Below, one piece after another: positions 8,312 to 19,448 of a DNA stretch of 64,000 bases. The first letter of the stretch is position 1. Each line of letters begins with the position of its first letter. Source of the stretch: Triglochin maritima (Eukaryota; Streptophyta; Magnoliopsida; Alismatales; Juncaginaceae); NCBI GenBank assembly GCA_963682175.1, contig OY821777.1, positions 18,310,001-18,374,000 of the forward strand, read 5' to 3'. A program made the translations under genes and the position numbers. A model generated the notes under the pieces. It was not told where the DNA came from and ran no database searches. It saw only the letters and a program-made list of their open reading frames with translations.

Positions 8312-10743
8312 ATGGGTGAGAACGTAGTGGACCCGCCTGTTGCACAACCTATAACTCTGAGGGATCGATGCTATCCAGCGATGGCTGCTCAGCCATCGTG
8401 CATCGTTATGCCCACCATACCGGGTCGCGACTTCGAACTTAAGGCACAATACATGAGTATGTTGCCTAAGTTCACCTCTAGGGAAGATCCATATCTCTTC
8501 CTTAGAGAATTTGAGGAAATCTGCTCTCTTATGCAATACCAGCATATCCCTGAAGAGGCAGTGCGTCTGAAATTTGTGCCTCTGGCACTAAAGGATGACG
8601 CTAAGAAATGGCTATATAGTCTAGCCGAAAGATCTATTAGGAGTTGGGCTGAGTTTGTTCAAGTATTTCTAAAAAAATATTTCCCCAACCATAAGACTAT
8701 GAGGATTAGGAATGAAATTGTTGCATTCGTTCAGTCTGAGAGCGAGCCGTTCTATTCCTATCTAGAAAGATTTAAGAGTGTTCTGACCCAATGCCCTCAT
8801 CATGGAATTCCGAGATGGCAATTATGCCAAATTATTTATGAGGGATTGACACCCACATCTAGGGTTATGGTAGAATCCGTAAGCCAAGGGAACTTTATGT
8901 CGAAAAATGAAAATGATGCCTGGACTTTCCTTGAGGAATTAGCTGAAAACAGTATGCAATGGGACAATGCTAGAACACCGCTTAACCCGAGTATTGGATC
9001 TAGAATAGCAAGTCAACCCAAACCAGGTGTCTTAGCTGTAGATGCCAACATAGCGACTGAAGCAAAACTAGCTACCCTTATGCGCAGAATGAAATGTTTA
9101 GAGCTACAAACCCAAAACCGAATGAATCAAGCCTCGACTATCCCGTGCTCTAGATGTGGTCAGACTGGTCATGTAATGGAGGATTGTGCGGAATGGGACC
9201 AAGTTAATGCCATGTATAACCATGCTAGAAATGACCCATACGCATCAACCTATAACTCGGGTTGGCGTAATAATTCCAATTTCTCATCAAACCAACACGG
9301 TCAACCTCCTAGACAACAACCAAACCCGTATAACCAAAATAATACATCATCTGGGTTTAGGAACAATAACGATCATGAGGTTAGGTTGACAAGTTTGGAA
9401 AATTTGATGAAAACTTTTATACAAACAACCAACCAGACCTTCCAAAGGCTAGAGACACAAGTCAGCCAACTAGCACAAATAGTAGGTGAAAGAGAAAATG
9501 GTCGGTTTCCAAGTCAACCTGAGGTGAACCCTAGATCTAATAATTCATATCAATCCTATCAAGCACCTTCAGGAAATAACAACCCTAGACCGGTTCAAAT
9601 GGTTAATGAGGAAGGACCGTTCCAACAAATAAATGTTGTAGTATCATTACGGTCCGGAAGACAGATTGATAATAATGTGGTAAATCCTAGAACGTCTACT
9701 CAATCTAGCCATCAAACTGCCACATATGACCTAACCATTGAACTCGACGTCCAATCTGAAACGCCCACCCCACCTACTCAATCTGAACCTGTAGCTCAAC
9801 CTGAACCTGAGCGAGTCTATGTCCCTAAAGCCCCATTTTCAATAGACTCAAAAAGAACTCAAGTGCACAAATAGAGAAAATCTTGGAAGTATTTAAGCAA
9901 GTTAAGGTGAACATTCCACTCTTAGACATGATTCAACAAATACCTGCTTATGCTAAATTCTTTAAAGATTTGTGCACTAAAAAGAGAAAAACAAACGTAC
10001 CAAAGAAGGCGTTCTTAACTGCAAACATAAGTTCTATTTTGTCCAACACATCTCCTATAAAATATAAGGATCCTGGATGTCCCACAATTTCATGTGCAAT
10101 AGGAGATACTTTTATCAACAAAGCCCTTCTAGACCTTGGTGGTAGTGTTTACCTACTCCCATACTCTGTCTATGAGCAAATGAACCTTGGTCCATTAAAA
10201 CCCTCTAGGACAATCCTTCAATTTGCTGATTGCTCTATTAAGAAACCAAGAGGTGTAGTAGAGGATGTTTTGATCAAGGTTGGTGACTTCATTTACCCAG
10301 TGGATTTTGTCGTACTAGATACCGCACCTGTTGTAAATCCTAATCGACAAATCCCTGTAATTCTAGGCAGACTCTTTTTAGTCACTTCTGAAGCATTGAT
10401 AAACCGTCGTAATGGGCTCATGCAATTATCTTTTGGGAACTTAAAAGCTGAATTTAATATCTTTCATATTGATAGTGAGCCAGAAATAATATGCAATCAA
10501 AGTGACGTTTTGATGAAATCACGAATCTATAATATTTCTGAATCATTACAAAATCAAAAAGGAAGTAAGAAAAAGGGGAGAAATTCATCTACACACCAAC
10601 CATCACTCGAGCAAATAAGAGAACCAATTAATGTGAGGGGTGTGGAACCTGTGACTCAGAACTCTCATTGCAACATGGGGAACAATTCAACTGGATACAT
10701 GCACCAATATGGTGTCATTCAATCCAGTTCTGACTATGGTTGA
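8312..10743 (+). pseudogene. gag-pro: Gag-protease of A2, one frameshift
   Basis: Starts at ATG 8312. Gag domain, CCHC knuckle (Lys to Met change inside it, GHVMEDC) and linker are open through the site where A1 has TGA; here it is TGG. Near 9838 a missing C changes the frame, so Gag ends at 9874 with SIDSKRTQVHK. The protease half continues in another frame from about 9883 to 10743. The protease has DLGGS in place of DLGAS (Asp codon 10132-10134) and ILGRLFL in place of ILGRPFL, so its activity is doubtful even apart from the frameshift. A3 carries the identical frameshift. Confidence 0.9.
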
Positions 10744-11373
10744 CTTTGAGCAAATTCCATCCGTCCACCGCAGTTCATCAAGGTAATAAGTGCATTTGCT
10801 TTATATTTGCATACATTGAGGACAATGCATGATTTAGGTGTGGGGGGGTGTTTATGTATATATTTATCTATATATTCTGTATTTTTTTCTTAAAAAAAAA
10901 ATAAAAATAAAAATTAATGTTTCATGACATAGCTTAAGATTGAACTGCTAAAACCCGTGTACAAATTGCATTGAGTTTTTGTTCCTTATTATATAGTTCT
11001 GCTTGTAGAAATTGTGACATAAATCTAAGTTCCAAAGAAATAACCCATTGCCCTTTAAGACATGTATGCACTTAAATTGGATGAATCAAATCTTTGAAGT
11101 GGTTGATAAAAAGCAGAGGTTGAGGAAAATATACCGGGAAGTGTGGATTTCTAATAGAAATTAAGCCTTGAGGAAAATAAAAATAAAAATAAAGGAATAA
11201 AGTGAAGAAAACACATTTTGCAAAATGATTACAAAAGCCCAAGCCTTTGAGTCACTGGTCCGTAGGGGTATCTTGAAACCCGGTAACTTGAGTCTACCAG
11301 CTCGGGATTATCGACCAAACTCGCTACACGAATGCAAAAGGGTAAAAGTGTCAAAAAGCAAATGTGTTGAATC
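10744..11373 (+). other. 3' region of A2, truncated
   Basis: Matches A1 4542-5172, including the GAGGACAATGCATG motif and G-run and the start of the 58-residue frame (ATG 11226). It breaks at 11373/11374 without an LTR or visible target duplication. Confidence 0.8.
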
Positions 11374-12262
11374 GCCTAGGTACATCTTATCTGGATAGCT
11401 CCGACGAATATCCTTCCGCCATCGATTAATGATGTAAGAAGGCAGGAGCAATGCATTAGGATCCAGGCGTCTGAGTACAACTAAAACGTGGCAGCACAGA
11501 AGTCCAACGTGCTGAAACATTCTACAATCACATGTGAAGTCCATAGTTCTGTGTTGTACGAGGAACCATTTCGACAATAGCTGCTCACCAGCCCATACAC
11601 GTTCAGATACTTTGTAATGAAAAACTTCATTCTTTTGGAACTCCTCAGTTATATCGTAGTATACCATTTTCTCAATTTCTAACTGGACTTTCTTGAAAAC
11701 CCCTACAGTATAAAACTCACTAATCTGCCTCTCGAATGGATATATTGAAACCAATTGGGGGTTCTTATGAAGACAATCGAAATTTGACTGAGCTTCCTTC
11801 TCGTACTTGTGTCGTAGCACGAGTTCGTATTGGTGAACAAACTGCTTTAGGGTGGTCTTCGAAGTTAGGTACTTGTCGAAGAAGACATTCATACTTTCAC
11901 TTCTTTGGGTAGATGTCATTCCCACGAAAAAACAATCACCAACAAAAGCAAGTACCCAGTACTCACGGATTGCAAATATGGATTGGAGCCAACTATGGTT
12001 CTGAAGCTCAAAATCTTCAAGGAAATCCTGCTAATTTCGATCAAACTCTGCTGGGTTTTTGGAGTCATATATAATAAATTTTAGATCAAATAACACGTGC
12101 TTCCGATACTGCGTTGGCAACTTCACTGGAGTTTTGTTCATTATGTGCCATATACAAAATCTGTGCCTGGTGTTTGGAAAGACATTCTTTACAACAGCAG
12201 TAATGGCACCACATTGGTCAGTTATGATCACGGGTGGAGGGATATCTGCAGAATGCGGTTAT
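11374..12262 (-). pseudogene. FAR1/FHY3-like (MULE-type) transposase fragment
   Basis: Seen on the minus strand: IITDQCGAITAVV...HRFCIWHIMNK (part of the DDE transposase core), GMTSTQRSESMNVFFD, then a SWIM zinc finger with CDCRMFQHVGLLCCH, ending in an RRWRKDIRR-like stretch. This order is that of FAR1-family domesticated or MULE transposases. A single TAG about 12031 interrupts an otherwise shared frame (a Trp is expected there). The N-terminal FAR1 DNA-binding domain and the extreme C terminus are missing. The apparent C terminus below 11374 is antisense A2 sequence. A host FAR1 gene is less likely than a transposon copy, given truncation and context. Confidence 0.8.
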
Positions 12263-13077
12263 TGGGTTAAAAAGGACAAAGTCATTTAAAATTAGAGGAA
12301 GGAAGACCCACAACTTAAAAATGGCAAAACCTTAGGTTTAAACGGACATACCCATATCTTAAAAAGGGCAAACCCACTCCATAAAATGGACCACCCCATT
12401 AATTAAAATGGGCAGACAATTACTTAAAAAGGACACACCCACTCCTTAAAATGGACAGACCCATAACTTAAAAGTGGCATATCCGTAACTTAAAATGGAC
12501 AGACGTATAACTCCGCTCGTTAACTCACTCGCTCACCTTCGGCACTCGCCTTCGGCCCTACATTTTAAACGAGAATATCGAGAATATAAGGATTATACTT
12601 TCATACAATATCTTAATTGAATTCTAAAATGGGTAGACATAGAACTTAAAATGGACAGACCCGGAACTTAAAATGGGCAGACCCATAACTTAAAATGGAC
12701 AAATACCCTACTTAAAGTGGACAAACCCAGAAATAAAATGGACAGGTCTGCAACTTAAAATGGATAGGCATATAACTTAAAATCGACAATACCGCAACGT
12801 AAAATGGCAAACCCATAATTTAAAATGGGCAGACCCAAAACTTAAAATGGATATGTTTGCAACTTAAAATGGACAAACATATAACTTAAAATGGACAAAC
12901 ATATAACATAAAATGGGCAAACCAATAACTTAAAATGGACATGTCTGTAACTTAAAATGGACAGACATATAACTTAAAATTGACAAACTTTTAACATAAA
13001 ATAGGCAGACCCATAACTTTAAATGGCCAGATACCAAATTTAAAGTGGACAGACCCATAACTTAAAGTGGACAAACT
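12263..13077. repeat. Degenerate minisatellite, ~20-22 bp unit
   Basis: About 800 bp of tandem units resembling ACTTAAAATGGACAGACCCA with variants (GACAAACATATA, GGCAGACCCATA). A short GC-richer interruption with TATAAGGATTATACTT sequence lies at about 12510-12620. I estimate 35-40 units by eye. It ends exactly where an Athila-type LTR begins. Not a CRISPR array: there are no unique spacers of fixed length. It may be sub-terminal repeat DNA of a MULE. Confidence 0.8.
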
Positions 13078-14319
13078 GATTGACATCACATCATGCATAA
13101 ATTTGTGTCTTATATCCTCTATTTTGAACTTAGGCAATGTTATGTAACAAGTTTTATGTTTAAGTTTCAGGAATAAAAAGATTTGAGAAGAAGAGACAAA
13201 AATGACAAAAAACACGAGAAAAATGACTGATCGGTGAGACTTATGGACCGATCTGCAAGAAGGAAGGACCTGGATGCAAGCCAAGATGACCAATTAGCAA
13301 ATAGAGAAACTCCACACCATCATGAGGAGTATTTTGGCAATTATATTCAGGCCCAGACTTGTATGACCGGATATGGTGCACCCCACATGCCAAATTACCC
13401 CATTGGATCTGACCAATTCAGACCGCCAATTGGCGGTCCAACCCGATCAGGATCCGATTTAATTTGTCCCGGTTATTTGTTATGTTGTTTATAACTATTT
13501 TTAGTAGGTGTCATTAGTCCCACATCGGGGATTGTCCTCGGGTACCTTTTTATATGCCTATAAATAGAACTCTTCTTCCTTCTTTGTAATTATCTATTGC
13601 TTGGTGGTCATTATCTCTACTTGGAGTAAGACTTGGAGCAAAACTCAAGTGGAGAAGAATGCTACTTGTAATGTGAGTCATGTAAATAAAATAATTGTTC
13701 ATAGGTTATTTTAATGTTGTCATTGTTTTAATACTTGCATGTTTAGCTTGTTTGTTTTCTTTATCTTAGTATAATTAGTAGAATGCCTTTTTTCCTTAAT
13801 ACAATTGTTAGTTTAATGAGTAGAGAGCAGTTACATCCCCCTTTAGGTGGTGGAGATGATGTACATTTATGTTTTGAGGTTTTGATGTTTGACGAATTTT
13901 GATTGTGTAGACTTGAATGTTTGTATGTTCATCGGGTTTGTTTTAATCATCTACATGCTAAGGGATTTTTGATGGATTTTGTCATAGCATTTAGACACTT
14001 CCCATGCTTGATTTCCTTTTGTTTATTGGTTGAAATTTCATGTTAGACATCCTACATGTTAGTCGTGTGTTTGTATTAGAATTTGCTCGCTTCATTGATT
14101 GAAGAAACATTATTTTGATTGGTTTTGCCATAACATTTAGATCATTCTCATGCTTAGCTTTGTTCTTCCCATATTCCTGGTTTTTTATGAGTCTTGTCAT
14201 ATCTTTAGACACTTCTCATGCTAAGCCTCATCTTATGATAATCAAGTAGTAATTGCTGATACGTTGTGTGAATGGATTGATAGGTTTTGCCAAATGTTTA
14301 GACACTTCCTATGCATGAA
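13078..14319 (+). repeat. Athila-type LTR (B/E-related), 3' truncated
   Basis: Begins TGATTGACATCA like the LTRs of B and shares with them GTTTAAGTTTCAGGAATAAA, CTCCACACCATCATGAGGAG, the perfect palindrome GACCGCCAATTGGCGGTC (13421-13438) and TATAAATA (13559-13566). Similarity stops near 14319 (CACTTCCTATGCATGAAG) and the usual ...TTTAAACA end is absent. A solo or 5' LTR whose downstream part has been lost; no target duplication can be assessed. Confidence 0.75.
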
Positions 14320-14844
14320 GACGCACATATGACAGACATACACATACATGCTTACATGCGTCATTCATCACTTCTCTCACCTCATATGTGCACACACTGT
14401 AGGATTTCGTGTCCCTATGTATGTACATATTTTAAAATTTTAATACAACATACAAGATCGATTTCATATTTTCATTGATTTTACGTACATGTATTTGTTT
14501 ATTCTAATATCATGCATTCCTACACATATTAAAATAAAAAAGGATAGAGGATCATACCCAAAGGTTCTCTAAAACCTTTCAGAAGATCTGGAGTCCCGTT
14601 GCTCGTCGAATCGCCCGCCGATTCGCCTCCAAGAGTTCACCAAACTCTAAGCAAGATTAGAGAGAAATGAGCTAGCCAATCAATCTCTAATTAGGCTTAG
14701 AATATAGCTAATAACCCCTCCTTAAGCTCCTGAGATTTCTATCTCCAAAAGCTAAAACTATTACGAGATTTTCGTGGTGATTAAGGGAGAGATTAATGAG
14801 AGAAAGAATTTTTGCATTAACATAAACAAGTAGGATGAGAGGTC

Positions 14845-14852
14845 CTTTTATA
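14845..14852 (-). promoter_or_regulatory. TATA box of copia LTR G
   Basis: Minus-strand TATAAAAG in the context AGACTATAAAAGGACC, in the part of the LTR expected to hold the U3/R boundary. Confidence 0.5.
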
Positions 14853-15028
14853 GTCTCCCAAAACATCCTTATCTAGAACTATTCTTTAGTCATGATCTCT
14901 TGCTTATTCTATCCTAAAATTAATCTCAAATTGCCACATAAGCATCCTAAAAAACGTTTGATTAAATCTAGAATTAATTCAACCCATGATCTAATTATTC
15001 TCTTAATAATTCAGGCAAAAATGACACT

Positions 15029-15420
15029 GTTCGGTTGACCGATAATTCTTCTCGGTTAACTGAACCATTCGATTTTAACACATGTTCGGTGGACCGTGAG
15101 CTAGACGGTGGACCGAATATGCATGAGAAAAATTCTCTGGAAAAATTCGGACGATCCGCGTCTTGCTCCGGTCGACCGTTGACCCACCAAAATTTCTCCT
15201 GGCGAATATTCATTGGACGACCGTGTCACATTCGGTCTACCAAAAATATCCCAAGATATTTTTTCTCGGTTGACCGTTCACGCTCGGTTGACCAAACCCA
15301 ATTGTCCAGGCACTCCAGACAATTTCGGTCGACAATTGTGTTTACCCGTTCCCCGTTCGGTTGACCGTTCTGAAGATACCTCAGTCGACCGAACCCTAAA
15401 CGGTTTACCGTGTTTGACCC
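15029..15420. repeat. Cluster of GGTCGACC-like motifs in LTR G
   Basis: About a dozen variants of CGGT(C/T)GACCG, some with perfect palindromic GTCGAC cores, irregularly spaced over 390 bp upstream (minus strand) of the TATA box. Similar clusters occur in LTR H (18170-18540) and its 5' remnant (21210-21300). Confidence 0.6.
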
Positions 15421-16574
15421 CGATTTTGTCTTTGTCAAATTTTGGATTTACATCCAACAAATTTGATCTTTTGGGGTTTTTAGCAAATTCATATCTTATG
15501 TAATCTATTATTTTATGTAATATTAAATTATTACACTCCATAATATATACACCTCATATGTATTTATCCATGATTCTAATTATGTCAATTTTTGTGACAT
15601 ATTGATTTTATTGATTCACCACATGTGTACTTTTTCTCACGAAACCCGACACATTATATGAACTCAAAATCAAGCATCTTGTTTCCGAGTTTTGTGGTGT
15701 GACCTATAGGAGGATCTAAACTAAATTGACAGCGACATTAAATACTTAATATCTCAAACTATAAGCGGTATCTAGCTACACATTATAGTTACCCAATTAG
15801 CATAGATGTCTTGTTCCACTCAAACTAAACACGATCCATTTTGTGATGTAAGTGCATCACTTGTATTTATCTCTTGCCTCGTGATATTAAGAATATATAT
15901 AAAGTAAAAATGTGTCACATTTGTATTATATCCATTTCTTGATCTCTTTAAGCTAGTTCTAATTATGTAACTTAACTCAAGTCACATTATGCACATTATA
16001 ATTTTGCTTTATCAAGGTGCCCACTAATATCATCACTCAATTAAGAGGGGCAACAATAATCGTTTGACTAGCTATCTTTTCCAGCACAAGTCATGTTCAA
16101 CCAACTATTGCATTTATCACTATACTCATTGATAACTTTTGACAATAATCAAATTAAGCACTTCTTGAGTGAAAAGATATAAGTCTCATATCTTAGGATC
16201 CAAGACACAGTAAAACATTAATGACACGAAACACAATTCCATAATGTTTTACTTGTTAGGTCTCTTCAATATATAAAAGTAATCTTTTCCTCTTTTATAT
16301 ACTCGTGTCGTCAATTATTTGTAGAGCTACAACAATCGATGACCAACACGACAATCTTATCTCGGTAATTAATGTTCCATGTTAATTACCATGATTGTGA
16401 ATAACTTTTGATTTATGTAAACCATTATCTTTTAGAGCTCTACGGTTAAGGACCAAGCGCATCTTCCTTAACACTTCCAAAAGACGAATACCATAATCAA
16501 GGAACAAAATGTTTGCACATCCAATTCATAATAATTGACTTATAAAAGTAAAACTTTAGAACACATTCTTTTCA

Positions 16575-17070
16575 ATCTCCCACTTGTTATCAAAGTTTTC
16601 TTTCACATACATTCTCAATGTATAAAACAATAATAATAACTAGGCTAACCCTCTCTAATCACTCATCAAGCCAATCCACATGGTTCCTCAGACCCATGGA
16701 TTCGAAATGCATTTTTCCCTTGGCTTGGGATAAAGGGTTTGGTGAATGGATCAACTGTGTTGCTGTTTGTGTCCACCCATAATAAATTTATTTGCCTTCG
16801 TCGGTGGTTGAGTCAGCCATAGTGATTTGACTCCAACTACGCTAGCTCATGGCTCCACCTTCCAGAATGATGACATATCATTATTGCAACCTCCTATCGT
16901 CGGGATCACTCATGAAACTCGCATCCGAATAGCCCTCGGCTATTAATTCTTTGTCCTCCATAAACAAGAAACTTATCTTCGGTCCGGTTAAGGCACCTCA
17001 GGATATTCTTGACCGCAATCCAATGCTTAGGACCTGCATTGGATTGGTGACGACTTGTCACGCTTAGAGC
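16575..17070 (-). pseudogene. Copia pol remnant (end of RT / RNase H)
   Basis: Minus-strand translation with frame changes shows RHQSNAGPKHWIAVKNILR and FLVYGGQ (the start of copia RNase H, normally RYQ...HW.AVKNILKYL...FLVYGG) and, nearer the LTR, PFTKPFIPSQGKNAF (the C-terminal DPFTKP motif). The polypurine tract AAGTGGGAGAT (about 16575-16585) is present. Most of RNase H is deleted between these motifs. Clearly Ty1/copia; sub-lineage not resolved. Truncated at about 17070. Confidence 0.7.
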
Positions 17071-17540
17071 ATACGAGACATATGTGTCTGTTCCGTGTGT
17101 GTCTCATATGTGATTGATTCTGGTCACGATCTGGAAACATTATGGACACGCAAACCCTGGGAACGAGCCACTACAGAAAGTGCCCAAAATGTGTCCAAGT
17201 GTGTCCAAAATGTGTCCACATATGAGAATGATGTCCAAATGAATATTGTTAGTTCAAATTGTAACCATATTTACACATATGAATTAAAGATTCTGGACAC
17301 GGTGTAGATTCGCCACATGTATCGTGGTTTGAATGTAACAGTCGCAGGACAAAATCGTCCCGAACTCCAGAACCTGGCAGTTTCATCCCGAACCGAACAG
17401 ACTCGTCCATATTTGGGAGTGACTCGACCATACATATATGTGTATTCTCGTATTTGCTTCGATACGATAAATCATCTACGTTGGACTCTACTACTTTAAG
17501 TTATGTGAAAGAAATCAAGAGCCATGCGGGGTATCAACTT
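17071..17540. other. Unassigned repeat-like spacer
   Basis: No gene seen. It contains repeated TGTGTCCA-type words and inverted GAGACATATG/CATATGTGTCTC sequences near 17066-17110. Its CAGGACAAAATCGTCC and GACTCGTCCATATTTGGGA words (17345-17425) also occur at 21380-21480 and 53450-53510, so it probably belongs to the older layer into which later elements inserted. Confidence 0.4.
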
Positions 17541-18907
17541 TGTAGGATAGTGTATGGCTCTAATTCTAATCAATTTTAACAATCCCTAACTTAATATGCA
17601 CAGGAAACAATAATTAAAACAAGTAGGGAAAGGAACAACCAAACCACAATATACACAAGGCGATTTCTATAGAACTTCGGCCTCCCGCCCACTTCCTCTC
17701 TTGTAAGCTCCGCTCGACTCTGCGAGCTCCGCCTACGTCTTCACTATCCACTCCCCCTTCTGGGCCGAGAGAGAACACCTTTACAAAGTAAGCCTTGCGA
17801 ATACCCTCACAAGCTTGATTTCCTATTCTCACAATCTGAGAAGAATGCCTTGGGCTTTCACCAAACCTTTGTTCCTTTGACAATTAAGTTGAGTGGATCA
17901 AACACTCTCTAACTTGATCACACTTTTGAGTATGATGTGGAAGTGATCAAAGGTGTAAAGTTTAGGCTCTTAGTGTAGGATTGGGGATTTGAAGTTTGAG
18001 AGAAGTCTCTCTAGTGTATGGAGTAATTGGAAGTATGAAAGTTGTGTAAATAAGGTGTATAGACCTCAATTTATAAGCTCCTAGAGAGATATAGTCGTTG
18101 GGGAAGAATTGTGTGAGTTGTGTGTAAGATACACAAATCAGAAATGGAAGTTCTACAATTCTGTCCCTCAATGGTCGACCGAGATGGGCTAAATGGTAGA
18201 TTGTTTCCTTAAGTAAAATGAAACGTTCGAACCACATTAAGCTTCGGTCGACCGAAAATAATTGGCACTTTTGGGCCCGAATTGTTTTTATTCAGTCGAC
18301 CAAAAATAACAGGCACTTTTGGGCACGAATTGTTTTTATTCAGTCGACCGATGACCAAATGTATTTTGGGGGTTAGATGAAAAATGCGAATACGACCGTT
18401 GTATAATACGACAAGAAAAATGACCATATGAAAATATGGGTAGTTGGTCGACCAGAAGGTCAATGTCGGTCGACCGAACCAAGGCTAAAGTTTTCACATG
18501 TAAATCGGTCGGCCAAACATCTGTCGGTCGACCATCGTGGTGCAGACAGTTCGATATAACTTGGTTATCTTATGGAATTAGGTTTTATATTCAAGTCGGA
18601 TTGATATAGAAATTTGTTTGTGACTTCTATAGGTTCCCTAGAGTCTATGTGAATGAGTTTTAACTTTTGTATGGTCAAGTTCACATATATTCCTAAGACT
18701 CAAGATGGAAACAAAATTACATGTCTTCAAAAGTTTGATTACACGTCTTAACTTCAATTGCATTCTTCCTTGAGTCTTGATCACGTGTAGATGTTAACAC
18801 AATACAATATATCTTCCATGCATTATGTGTTCTACTCTATATTTGTTTGTGATTAAGATTAGGTTGATTAAATCATCAAAATACGGATTATGGCCAAAAA
18901 GCCAACA
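17541..18907 (-). repeat. 3' LTR of copia H (left border approximate)
   Basis: Minus strand begins TGTTGGCTTTTTGGCC directly after the polypurine tract. It contains GGTCGACC motif clusters, a 55-bp direct duplication (about 18246-18350, with CAGTCGACC at the unit ends) and a minus-strand TTATAAATTGAGG promoter-like box near 18064-18078. The left end at TGTAGGATAGTG (17541) is inferred from similarity to the LTR G terminus. The minimal alternative is 18360-18907, the part repeated next to the primer site. Confidence 0.5.
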
Positions 18908-19448
18908 ATGTCCCCCTTTTGATGATGGCAATCTATATCTTAATACTTGAAATTTTATGTAAACTATGCATATATGATGCTGCCCCTATGGATGTGCATA
19001 GTTTTTGTTCAATTATTTTAATTTCAAGTTTCACCTCCCCCTTTGACATCAATCAAATGTAATAAAATGTGATCATAAGATGTCTAAATACTTCTCCCCC
19101 ATTCTAAGGTAATGAATTTGCTTCCCCTTAGTTTTGCAATTCATTACTCTCTAGATATTGATATTCATTAAGCTCCCCGTATCAATATGAATAGGTCGAC
19201 AATTAAGCTCAATTTTTATGTTTTCTCCCCTTTTGACATCAATCAAATATGGACATATAAGCATATGATATTTTTGCATTCAAGTCCTATTGGAACCAAT
19301 TCTATATGCTTAGGAGGATTAAAAGATGTTACCAAACTTAGTGGTTCGCAAATGTGGTTCCACCCTCATTTCGATTGTGCAACCGAGTTTGAATATGACT
19401 TTGCAAGATTGGCCGGTCACTACCAATCTCCCACCTTCTTTCAAGTAC
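18908..19448 (-). other. 3' non-coding region of copia H
   Basis: Polypurine tract AAAAGGGGGAC next to the LTR, then several CCCCCTTTTGA(C/T)-type words (plus strand) spaced over 300 bp, giving extra purine tracts on the coding strand. No pol motifs. Confidence 0.5.

Larger units (their letters stand above)
5662..11373 (+). mobile_element. A2: second tandem gag-pro element, 3' end lost
   Basis: 5' LTR 5662-6892, primer site 6899-6916, leader 6917-8311, gag-pro 8312-10743, 3' region from 10744. Similarity to A1 stops abruptly at 11373, in the 58-residue micro-ORF, where FAR1-like transposase sequence begins. Its structured block, polypurine tract and 3' LTR are gone. The leader and the first ~700 bases of gag are almost identical to A1, whereas 8891-9850 matches A3 better. 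Confidence 0.9.
14398..16574 (-). repeat. Probable 3' LTR of copia element G
   Basis: On the minus strand it starts TGAAAAGAATG just after a polypurine tract reading AAGTGGGAGAT and ends ...CGAAATCCTACA (plus strand TGTAGGATTTCG at 14398). It contains a minus-strand TATAAAAG (14845-14852) and a cluster of GGTCGACC-like motifs in the U3 half (15029-15420). The length of about 2.2 kb is long for copia, and the left border is inferred from the TG/CA termini only. Confidence 0.55.

Noticed and set aside
12263..13077. Possible CRISPR array
   Set aside because: Units are contiguous and degenerate without unique spacers, and the context is a plant nuclear genome.
15035..15541. Four overlapping frames of 70-109 codons in copia LTR G
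   Set aside because: Caused by the GC-richer GGTCGACC cluster, which is poor in stops; no motif and frames on both strands.
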